Assembly: GCA_038200385.1 (NCBI GenBank)
Contig: JBBPYA010000358.1
Location: forward strand, 1-7,584
From: JBBPYA01 sp038200385
Lineage (GTDB): Bacteria > Actinomycetota > Actinomycetes > Mycobacteriales > Geodermatophilaceae
Reading direction: 5' to 3'
Length of the DNA: 7,584 nucleotides
The notes under the pieces were generated by a model. That model had not been told where the DNA came from and did not search any database. It saw nothing but the letters and a program-made list of their open reading frames with translations. The position numbers were made by a program, and so were the translations under genes. Each line of letters starts with the position of its first letter. Within the stretch, counting starts at the first letter, position 1. This document shows positions 1 to 5,423 of the stretch, piece by piece.

Positions 1-226
1 CGCTCGCTGGCGCTCGCTGCGATGCTCACTCGCTCTCGCCTCATTGCCAGCCCGCCTCGTGCGCTGCGCGCACCGCTCGCTGCGCTCCTCGCTCGCTGGC
101 GCTCGCTGCGATGCTCACTCGCTCTCGCCTCATTGCCAGCCCGCCTCGTGCGCTGCGCGCACCGCTCGCTGCGCTCCTCGCTCGCTGGCGCTCGCTGCGA
201 TGCTCGCTCGCTCTCGCCTCATTGCC
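1..226. repeat. 89-bp GC-rich tandem repeat, about 2.5 copies
   Basis: The unit at 1-89 is repeated at 90-178 without a visible mismatch. A third, partial copy runs from 179 to 226, where it departs from the unit just after the word CATTGCC. The third copy carries one substitution: the word TGCTCACTCG of copies 1 and 2 reads TGCTCGCTCG at 201-210. The unit is built from short CGCTCGCTG and GCTCGC words and is strand-asymmetric, with the plus strand rich in C and T. It is not a simple palindrome. Since 89 is not a multiple of three, each copy falls in a different reading frame, so the open frames here are a by-product of GC richness and not a repeat protein. The array begins at the window edge and probably extends to the left. 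Its function is unknown. It could be a noncoding intergenic repeat family or an unstable recombination site. Confidence 0.9.
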
Positions 227-310
227 TCTCCCGTCGACGGTCCCGCGGCTGGCAGTGGCCGCACCCTATCCAGCGCGGCGTCCAGCTCGGGGTCCGGACC
301 GGGCTGAAAC

Positions 311-350
311 CCGGGGGACGGACGCGGCCGGCCGGACTATCGTCCCCCGG
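311..350 (+). promoter_or_regulatory. Perfect 10-bp inverted repeat over a putative leaderless promoter of the MFS gene
   Basis: The arms CCGGGGGACG (311-320) and CGTCCCCCGG (341-350) are exact reverse complements separated by 20 bp. Centre to centre they lie about three helical turns apart. Between them, and running into the right arm, is TATCGT (338-343), which fits the TANNNT pattern of an actinobacterial -10 box. It would place a transcription start close to the GTG at 352. No clear -35 box is seen; the left arm occupies that position. The arms therefore sit where a dimeric repressor or activator could act. A stem-loop is the alternative reading, but a transcript starting near 352 would not contain it. 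The palindrome is seen directly; the promoter role is inferred. Confidence 0.4.
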
Positions 351-351
351 C

Positions 352-1629
352 GTGGGCCGACTGGTGGAGATTGTCGCGCCAGCGCGCCTCGGTACGGGTT
401 TCCGCTGGCTGCTGGCCTCGTCGTGGACGAGCAACCTCGGGGACGGCATCGCCATCGCCGCCGGTCCCCTGCTGGTGGCCTCGCAGACCCACGACCCGCT
501 CCTGGTCGCCCTCGCCGCGTTGGCCCAGTGGTTGCCACCGCTGGTGTTCGGCCTGTACGCCGGAGCGCTCGCCGACCGGTTGGACCGGCGTCTGATCGTC
601 ATCACGGTGGACCTGGCCCGGGTAGGGGTGCTGGTCGTCCTGTGCCTGACGATCGCCACCGACGCGATCTCCATCGCCGTGGTCCTGGCCTGCCTGTTCC
701 TCCTCGGTACGGCGGAGGTGTTTGCCGACAACACCACGGCGACGCTGCTGCCGATGCTGGTGCACCGCGACGACCTGGCGATCGGCAACTCCCGGCTGGT
801 CACCGGGTTCATCACGGTCAACCAGCTCGCCGGCCCGCCGCTGGGTGCGGCGCTGTTCGCCGTCGGGATGGTGTGGCCGTTCCTCGGGGAGGCGGTGCTG
901 GTGGGCCTAGGCGCGCTGCTGGTCTCCCGCATCCTGCTGCCGGTACACGGCCGTCGCCGCGACGAGCGCGGCCGGCTGCGGCACGACATCGGTGAGGGGC
1001 TGCGGTGGGCCTGGGCGCATCCGGCGGTGCGCACGCTGCTCCTGACGATCTTCACGTTCAACATCACCTTCGGCGCCGCCTGGTCGGTGCTCGTCCTGTA
1101 CGCCACCCAACGGCTCGGCCTGGGCGCGATCGGGTTCGGCCTGGTGACGACGGTGTCGGCCGCCGGCGGGCTGGTCGGTACCGCGGCGTACGGCTGGATC
1201 ACCCGGCGGCTGTCCCTGGGCAACATCATGCGGATCGGCCTGCTGATCGAGACGTTCACCCACCTGGGGCTGGCCCTGACCACCACCCCCGCGGTGGCGT
1301 TGGCGATCTTCTTCGTCTTCGGGGGGCACGCCTTCGTGTGGGGCACGACGTCGATCACGGTGCGCCAGCGCGCGGTGCCGTCGGTGCTGCAGGGCCGGGT
1401 GGGCAGCGTCAACCAGGTGGCCGTCTTCGGCGGCCTGGTGATCGGCTCGGGTGTCGGCGGGCTGATCGCCCGGCAGTGGGGGCTGGCCGGGCCGTTCTGG
1501 TTCGCCTTTGCCGGCTCGGTGGTCTTCGTGGTGTTGATCTGGCGCCAGCTCACCCACCTCGCCCACTCCGACGCCCCCGACGCCCCCGACGCCCCCGACG
1601 CCTCCCACCTTCCGGTTACTGGCGGGTAA
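352..1629 (+). CDS. Major facilitator superfamily exporter, EntS/MFS_3-like
   Basis: This is a proton-driven 12-helix inner-membrane transporter, most like the enterobactin-exporter type (EntS, MFS_3) and macrolide-efflux relatives. Its true substrate cannot be read from sequence. From GTG 352 it is about 425 residues, the usual family length. Visible marks are the loop 2-3 motif GALADRLDRR (residues 71-80), the phrase EVFADNTTATLLP (122-134), NQLAGPPLGAALF (157-169), a basic central loop around 199-211, and repeated long hydrophobic stretches to the C-terminus. The frame is open back to position 22, but that part lies in the noncoding repeat and lacks transporter features. GTG 352 is chosen because a TATCGT box lies 8 bp upstream, which would make the message leaderless. 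GTG 364 is an equally possible start, and neither has a clear ribosome-binding site. The C-terminus carries a tandem Ala-Pro-Asp tail. The gene stands alone and converges on the antitoxin remnant. Confidence 0.88.
   Translation: MGRLVEIVAPARLGTGFRWLLASSWTSNLGDGIAIAAGPLLVASQTHDPLLVALAALAQWLPPLVFGLYAGALADRLDRRLIVITVDLARVGVLVVLCLTIATDAISIAVVLACLFLLGTAEVFADNTTATLLPMLVHRDDLAIGNSRLVTGFITVNQLAGPPLGAALFAVGMVWPFLGEAVLVGLGALLVSRILLPVHGRRRDERGRLRHDIGEGLRWAWAHPAVRTLLLTIFTFNITFGAAWSVLVLYATQRLGLGAIGFGLVTTVSAAGGLVGTAAYGWITRRLSLGNIMRIGLLIETFTHLGLALTTTPAVALAIFFVFGGHAFVWGTTSITVRQRAVPSVLQGRVGSVNQVAVFGGLVIGSGVGGLIARQWGLAGPFWFAFAGSVVFVVLIWRQLTHLAHSDAPDAPDAPDASHLPVTGG
1570..1602 (+). repeat. 9-bp microsatellite inside the MFS C-terminus
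   Basis: The unit GACGCCCCC occurs three times exactly (1570-1596), followed by a partial fourth copy. It adds Asp-Ala-Pro triplets to the cytoplasmic tail of the transporter after the last helix. The unit is a multiple of three, so copy-number change by slippage would lengthen or shorten the tail without breaking the frame. It is probably neutral. Confidence 0.85.
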
Positions 1630-1662
1630 CTGGCGGATTCCGGGCGGGTTGAGGGCGGCGAA

Positions 1663-1888
1663 CCGTCGTTTTCTGCGCAGTTTCGCGGTTGCAGAGCTGC
1701 TGATGTCCAGCCGCGGGGCATCGCGAAAGTACGCCGCGGCCCCGGCCCGGGTGGGTGAGGTCGAGGGAAAGGCACGGTCGATCGCCTCCCGCATCACCGC
1801 GCTCACCGAACGGTTCGTCGCCGCCGCCTCGCGCTCCAAACCCCGCGTAACGCTCCTCGTCCAACAGCACTTGCGTCCGACGCGTCAC
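1663..1888 (-). pseudogene. Frameshifted ribbon-helix-helix antitoxin remnant (VapB/CopG-like)
   Basis: Reading leftwards from GTG 1888 gives VTRRTQVLLDEERYAG. This is a typical start of an actinobacterial ribbon-helix-helix antitoxin: a beta strand that contacts DNA, followed by the first helix. At the run TTTGGGG-complement (plus strand AAACCCC, 1838-1844) the frame is lost. Removing one T there restores continuity into LEREAAATNRSVSAVMREAI, DRAF and, further on, AAAYFRDAPRLD, which is the normal second helix and tail of such proteins. The two parts lie in different frames, so a one-base insertion is the simplest explanation. Downstream the restored frame has no proper stop and runs on into the antisense of the MFS gene, so the natural C-terminus is lost as well. 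No PIN-domain or other toxin gene follows. The left boundary given here is approximate. A sequencing error in the homopolymer could explain the frameshift but not the missing end. Confidence 0.72.
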
Positions 1889-1891
1889 CGT

Positions 1892-1908
1892 ACATGCGGC
1901 ATGCATGT
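1892..1908 (-). promoter_or_regulatory. Operator-like palindrome just upstream of the antitoxin remnant
   Basis: ACATGC (1892-1897) and GCATGT (1903-1908) are exact inverted arms around a 5-bp centre. Nested inside are ATGCGGCAT, GCATGC and ATGCAT, so the site is a cluster of GCAT/ATGC half-sites. It ends 4 bp upstream of the GTG at 1888. Ribbon-helix-helix antitoxins commonly autoregulate by binding such short repeats at their own promoters. The palindrome is seen; its role as the old autoregulatory site is inferred. Confidence 0.4.
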
Positions 1909-1938
1909 GACTATCCGAGGCCCTGCTCGAGCCGACAG

Positions 1939-1956
1939 CGGGACGACCCTGTCCCG
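1939..1956 (-). terminator. Weak hairpin just after dusB, possible terminator
   Basis: CGGGAC (1939-1944) pairs exactly with GTCCCG (1951-1956) around a 6-nt loop. The hairpin begins 2 bp after the dusB stop on the minus strand. There is no run of U after it, so it is not a classical intrinsic terminator. Actinobacterial terminators often lack U-tracts, and the position at an operon end is suitable, but the stem is short. Confidence 0.3.
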
Positions 1957-1958
1957 GC

Positions 1959-3095
1959 TCAGCCGCCGCTGTGGTCCAGTTCGGCACCGAACGGGACGGC
2001 GTGGGAGTCGGGGTCGGCCAGCCACCCCTCGGGCAGGACGACGCGGCGCTGGCCCGTCGTCCGGCCCCGGCTCAGGCCGAGCACCTCGGTCGGGTACCGC
2101 TCGTCGGGCAGCTCCCCGAGGCGATCGGTCAGCTCGCCCAACGAGCAAACCTGCGCGAGTCTGGCCCGCACCGCCCCACCCACCGAGAATCCCTTGAGGT
2201 ACCACCCGACGTGCTTGCGGAAGTCCCGGATGCCGCGGTCGTCACCCAGGTGCTCGGTCAGCAGAGACGCGTGCCGGAGCATGATGTCGCAGACATCGCG
2301 CAACCGGGGCAGGGCCCGCTCGGGCCGGCCCCGGAAGGCCGCGCTCAGGTCACCGAACAGCCACGGCCGTCCCAGACAGCCGCGCCCCACGACGACGCCG
2401 TCGCAGCCGGTCTCGGCCACCATCCGCAGCGCGTCCTGCGCCTCCCAGATGTCGCCGTTGCCGAGCACCGGGATGTCGACGGCGGCCTTGAGCCCGGCGA
2501 TGGCCGACCAGTCGGCGACCCCGCCGTACAGCTGTGCCGCGGTCCGGCCGTGCAGGACTACCGCCGCGATCCCCTCACCCTCGGCGATCCGGCCCGCGTC
2601 GAGGAACGTGTGGTGCTCGGTGTCGATGCCGATCCGCATCTTCATCGTCACCGGTACCCGGTCGTCGGCGGCGCGTACCGCAGCCCGCAGGATGTCGCGC
2701 AGCAGACCTCGCCGGTAAGGCAGCGCCGAGCCGCCGCCGCGGCGGGTGACCTTGGGGACGGGGCAGCCGAAGTTCAGGTCGACGTGGTCGGCCCGGTCCT
2801 CGTCGACGAGGATCCGCACCGCCTCGCCCACGACGGTGGGATCCACGCCGTAGAGCTGGACCGAGCGCGGGGACTCCGAGGGGTCGAAGCGCAGCATCCG
2901 CATCGTGCGCTCGTTGCGCTCGACCAGCGCCCTGCTGGTGATCATCTCGCAGACGTACAGCCCGCCGCCGAAGTCCCGGCAGACCTGGCGGAAAGCCGGG
3001 TTCGTGATGCCGGCCATCGGGGCCAGGACGACGGGGGCGGGAGCGAGGATCGTCCCGATCCGCAGCTGGCCGCACGGTGGCGCCTGGACGGTCAC
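1959..3095 (-). CDS. dusB: tRNA-dihydrouridine synthase, DusB family
   Basis: This FMN- and NADPH-dependent cytoplasmic enzyme reduces specific uridines of tRNA to dihydrouridine, mostly in the D-loop. From GTG 3095 it has 378 residues, normal for the family. The TIM-barrel marks appear in order: APMAGITNPAFR (25-36, flavin site), NFGCP (108-112, with catalytic Cys111), TMKMR (150-154), HGRT (182-185), LGNGDI (211-216) and GRGCLGRPW (237-245). The helical C-terminal tRNA-binding domain includes FRKHVGWYLKG (292-302). GTG 3095 is preferred because it overlaps the stop of the upstream gene as GTGA, a common coupling arrangement. An in-frame GTG at 3104 would add three residues. It is the last gene of the glyS operon. 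DusB-type annotation among Dus paralogues rests on overall wording, as in the NifR3-like actinobacterial proteins. Confidence 0.95.
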   Translation of the reverse strand: MTVQAPPCGQLRIGTILAPAPVVLAPMAGITNPAFRQVCRDFGGGLYVCEMITSRALVERNERTMRMLRFDPSESPRSVQLYGVDPTVVGEAVRILVDEDRADHVDLNFGCPVPKVTRRGGGSALPYRRGLLRDILRAAVRAADDRVPVTMKMRIGIDTEHHTFLDAGRIAEGEGIAAVVLHGRTAAQLYGGVADWSAIAGLKAAVDIPVLGNGDIWEAQDALRMVAETGCDGVVVGRGCLGRPWLFGDLSAAFRGRPERALPRLRDVCDIMLRHASLLTEHLGDDRGIRDFRKHVGWYLKGFSVGGAVRARLAQVCSLGELTDRLGELPDERYPTEVLGLSRGRTTGQRRVVLPEGWLADPDSHAVPFGAELDHSGG

Positions 3096-3523
3096 GGCCG
3101 CCACGCCAGCGCCGGTTCGTCTTCGGACCCGGTCGCGGTCCAGACCACCTCGTGCAGAGCCGCCGCCCGCGGCAGCACGAAGTAGCTGTGCCCGGCCACC
3201 GACTCGCCGGGCTCGACAGCGCCGTGCCGGAACCGGGGGTACGCCGTCAACGTGGCCACCGCCCGCCCGTGCCGGTTCCCGTCGGCGTCTAGGAGCACCA
3301 GGCCGACGTCCGGCGGCGCGAGGTACGTCGTGGTCCCGAGGTTGGTGAACACCAGGCCGAGCACCAGGGAACGCTGCCCCACCGGCACGCCGATCCCCTC
3401 AGCGACGAAGAACTCGTCGGCCGGGTCGAGGACCCACAGCAGGTGCACCGCGGCGGAGTGCGTCGGCCCCGCCGGGCCTTCGAGCTGGTCCCCCACCCGG
3501 GCGGTCACGGCCGGCTCAGGCAC
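3092..3523 (-). CDS. Small DUF4352-like protein of unknown function
   Basis: This is a 143-residue protein with no signal peptide, lipobox or membrane helix in its N-terminus, so it is probably cytoplasmic. Residues from about 50 to 135 resemble the immunoglobulin-like DUF4352 fold: a hydrophobic strand followed by VFTNLGTTTYLAP, then a strand with LLDADGNRHG, then VEPGESVAGHSYFVLP, and a final strand. Most DUF4352 proteins known to me are exported lipoproteins, so the lack of an export signal is unusual. It starts at GTG 3523, inside the end of glyS (8-bp overlap), and its TGA overlaps the dusB GTG by 4 bp. Its translation is therefore probably coupled to both neighbours. Sitting between a tRNA synthetase and a tRNA-modifying enzyme suggests co-expression but does not show a role in tRNA biology. 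The family assignment is from memory of the pattern and is moderate at best. Confidence 0.75.
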   Translation of the reverse strand: MPEPAVTARVGDQLEGPAGPTHSAAVHLLWVLDPADEFFVAEGIGVPVGQRSLVLGLVFTNLGTTTYLAPPDVGLVLLDADGNRHGRAVATLTAYPRFRHGAVEPGESVAGHSYFVLPRAAALHEVVWTATGSEDEPALAWRP

Positions 3524-4898
3524 CGACCAGGCGCCCGGCGAGGTAGCCGGTCAGCTGGTCCATCGCCACCCGCTCCTGCTGCATGGAGTCGCGGTCCCGC
3601 ACGGTGACCGCGTGGTCGTCGAGGCTGTCGAAGTCCACGGTCACGCAGTACGGCGTACCGACCTCGTCCTGCCGCCGGTAGCGGCGCCCGATCGCGCCGG
3701 CGTCGTCGAAGTCGACGTTCCACTGCCGGCGCAGCTCCGCGGCCAGGTCGCGGGCCTTGGGGGTCAGGTCGGCGTTGCGGGACAACGGCAGGACGGCGGC
3801 CTTGTACGGCGCCAGCCGGTGGTCCAGTCGCAGCACCGTACGCTTCTCCGGCACGCCCTTGGCATTGGGCGCCTCGTCCTCTGAGTAGGCGTCGACCAGG
3901 AAGGCCATCATCGGGCGCCCAACGCCGGCCGCCGGCTCCACGACGTAGGGGACCCACCGCTCGCCCTTCTCCTGGTCGAAGAAGGACAGGTCCGCGCCCG
4001 AGTGCTGGGAGTGCGTGGTGAGGTCGAAGTCGGTGCGGTTGGCCACGCCCTCCAGCTCACCCCACTCCGAGCCGCTGAAGCCGAAGCGGTACTCGATGTC
4101 CACCGTCCGCTTGGCGTAGTGCGACAGCTTCTCCTGGGGATGCTCGTAGAAGCGCAGGTTGGCCTGGGAGATGCCGAGCTCGACGTACCACCGCAGCCGC
4201 TCGGCCAGCCAGTACTCGTGCCACTCCTCATCGGTACCCGGGGGTACGAAGAACTCCATCTCCATCTGCTCGAACTCGCGGGTCCGGAAGATGAAGTTGC
4301 CCGGCGTGATCTCGTTGCGGAAGCTCTTGCCGATCTGGGCGATGCCGAACGGCGGCCGCTTGCGGGCGGACTGCATCACGTTGAGGAAGTTCACGAAGAT
4401 GCCCTGCGCGGTCTCCGGGCGCAGGTACACCAGCCCCGACTCGTCCTCGACCGGCCCGAGGTGGGTGGACAGCAGCCCGTTGAACATCTTCGGTTCGGTG
4501 AACGCGCCGCGGGTGCCGCAGTGCGGGCAACTGACGTCGGCGAGCCCGTTGTCCGGCACCCGCCCGTGCCGTTCGGCGTAGGCCTCCTCGAGGTGATCGG
4601 CGCGAAAGCGCTTGTGGCAGCTCTGGCACTCGGTCAGCGGATCGACGAAGGCGTTGACGTGCCCCGAGGCCACCCACACCTCGCGGGCCAGGATGACGCT
4701 GGAGTCCAGGCCCACGATGTCCTCGCGGCCGGTCACCATCGCCCGCCACCACTGACGCTTGATGTTCTCCTTGAGCTCCACGCCCAACGGGCCGTAGTCC
4801 CACGCCGAGCGCTGCCCGCCGTAGATCTCGCTGGAGGCGTAGACGAACCCCCGGCGCTTGCTGAGGTTGACGATGGTGTCGACCCTGTCTGCGGGCAC
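3516..4898 (-). CDS. glyS: Glycyl-tRNA synthetase, alpha2 type
   Basis: This class II synthetase joins glycine to tRNA-Gly using ATP in the cytoplasm. The 460-residue single chain is the homodimeric form shared by actinobacteria, archaea and eukaryotes, not the alpha/beta tetramer of many bacteria. Visible parts are the N-terminal SKRRGFVYASSEIYGG (13-28), a zinc knuckle with Cys91, Cys94, Cys124 and Cys127, YLRPETAQGIFV (158-169), motif 2 with FRNE (193-196) and REFEQMEME (207-215), and motif 3 around VEPAAGVGRPMMAFL (320-334). The anticodon-binding domain runs from about 365 to the end and includes IGRRYRRQDEVGTP. The motif 3 segment reads GVGR where I recall GLTR in mycobacterial homologues; the key Arg328 is kept. 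The start at GTG 4898 is supported by a GGAG site. It leads the operon with the DUF4352-like gene and dusB. Confidence 0.97.
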   Translation of the reverse strand: MPADRVDTIVNLSKRRGFVYASSEIYGGQRSAWDYGPLGVELKENIKRQWWRAMVTGREDIVGLDSSVILAREVWVASGHVNAFVDPLTECQSCHKRFRADHLEEAYAERHGRVPDNGLADVSCPHCGTRGAFTEPKMFNGLLSTHLGPVEDESGLVYLRPETAQGIFVNFLNVMQSARKRPPFGIAQIGKSFRNEITPGNFIFRTREFEQMEMEFFVPPGTDEEWHEYWLAERLRWYVELGISQANLRFYEHPQEKLSHYAKRTVDIEYRFGFSGSEWGELEGVANRTDFDLTTHSQHSGADLSFFDQEKGERWVPYVVEPAAGVGRPMMAFLVDAYSEDEAPNAKGVPEKRTVLRLDHRLAPYKAAVLPLSRNADLTPKARDLAAELRRQWNVDFDDAGAIGRRYRRQDEVGTPYCVTVDFDSLDDHAVTVRDRDSMQQERVAMDQLTGYLAGRLVGA

Positions 4899-4904
4899 CT
4901 GTTA

Positions 4905-4908
4905 CTCC
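4905..4908 (-). promoter_or_regulatory. Ribosome-binding site of glyS
   Basis: GGAG on the minus strand lies six bases before the GTG at 4898. This spacing supports that start over the ATG at 4910, which is followed at once by GAG and a TAA stop. Confidence 0.7.
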
Positions 4909-4916
4909 ATCCGGCT

Positions 4917-4953
4917 GGCGGTCGGCGGTCAGCTGCCCAGACTACCGACCGCC
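4917..4953 (-). promoter_or_regulatory. Inverted repeat and possible -10 box between the lipoprotein gene and glyS
   Basis: GGCGGTCGG (4917-4925) and CCGACCGCC (4945-4953) are exact 9-bp inverted arms with a 19-bp spacer. Within the spacer the minus strand reads TAGTCT (4944-4939), which fits TANNNT and would give a leader of about 35 nt for glyS. No good -35 box is visible. The stem could instead end transcription from the lipoprotein gene, whose stop is at 4971. A smaller hairpin, GGCGG-CAT-CCGCC (4957-4969 region), sits even closer to that stop. The 72-bp gap is too short for a T-box leader. Which role applies cannot be decided from sequence. Confidence 0.35.
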
Positions 4954-4970
4954 GTCGGCGGCATCCGCCG

Positions 4971-5423
4971 TCAGCCCGGCGCGACCACCAGCTCGATGCG
5001 GGTGTCCTTGCAGTCCACCAGGTCGGTCAGCTTCCACCGCCCGACGTACCCGCCGCCGTTGAACTCCGATTCGGCGTCGTGCTCCTCGACCTCGCCACCG
5101 TCCAGCGTCAGCCCGGCGGCCGGGAAGTCGGCCTGGAACACCGCCAGCGTGGTCCGGAACTCGTCCGGGGCCACCGCGTCGATCACGGTCCGGTTCTCGC
5201 TGCGCTGCTCGACGCTGGTCACGACGGTGCCTTCGGGCAGCGGGAGGACGGGCGGGAAGTCCGCGGGCAGCTCCACGGGCTGCGCCTGGTCGACGCAGGG
5301 GATCGCGCCGGCGCTCGGGTCGGTGCTCGACCCGGCCGCCGACCCGGTGCTGGTCCCTCCCGCGTCGCAACCGCCGAGGACTGCGACGGCGCAGTACAGG
5401 GCGGCCACACGCAGGGCCCTCAC
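4971..5423 (-). CDS. Small lipoprotein of unknown function
   Basis: This is a 150-residue predicted lipoprotein. It has a short basic N-terminus, a hydrophobic core and the lipobox LGGC, with the lipidated cysteine at residue 19. Behind it is a Gly/Ser/Thr-rich linker (about 20-37). The mature domain contains PVLPLPEGTVVTSVEQR and ends with a strand IELVVAP. Two further cysteines, in IPCVDQ and DLVDCKD, could form a disulfide. The shape suggests a small beta-rich extracytoplasmic domain anchored to the outer face of the membrane; I do not recognise a named family. The GTG at 5423 overlaps the TGA of the upstream propeller gene as GTGA, so the two are almost certainly cotranscribed and probably coupled. 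This start is clearly better than the longer open frame upstream, which is antisense-like shadow within the propeller gene. Confidence 0.82.
   Translation of the reverse strand: MRALRVAALYCAVAVLGGCDAGGTSTGSAAGSSTDPSAGAIPCVDQAQPVELPADFPPVLPLPEGTVVTSVEQRSENRTVIDAVAPDEFRTTLAVFQADFPAAGLTLDGGEVEEHDAESEFNGGGYVGRWKLTDLVDCKDTRIELVVAPG

Noticed and set aside
1..226. CRISPR array
   Set aside because: Copies are directly adjacent with no unique spacers and the unit is 89 bp, so it is a simple tandem repeat.
22..351. Long N-terminal extension of the exporter reading frame, back to an ATG at 22
   Set aside because: It consists of the 89-bp noncoding repeat and the promoter-like leader. The peptides repeat in shifted frames and bear no resemblance to a transporter N-terminus, so the open frame is a GC-content effect.
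219..1775. Long minus-strand open frame opposite the exporter
   Set aside because: Low-complexity Arg/Pro/Ser/Thr-rich product, antisense to a clear membrane protein. It is a typical shadow frame in GC-rich DNA.
1971..3185. Long plus-strand open frame opposite dusB
   Set aside because: It covers an unmistakable DusB gene on the other strand and gives a product without domains.
4002..4898. Variant motif 3 of GlyRS as a sign of altered specificity
   Set aside because: The change from the remembered GLTR to GVGR keeps the key arginine, and all other glycyl-tRNA synthetase marks are normal. It is most likely ordinary variation.
4899..4970. T-box riboswitch controlling glyS
   Set aside because: The gap is only 72 bp, too short for a T-box leader, and I see no T-box-like conserved sequence.
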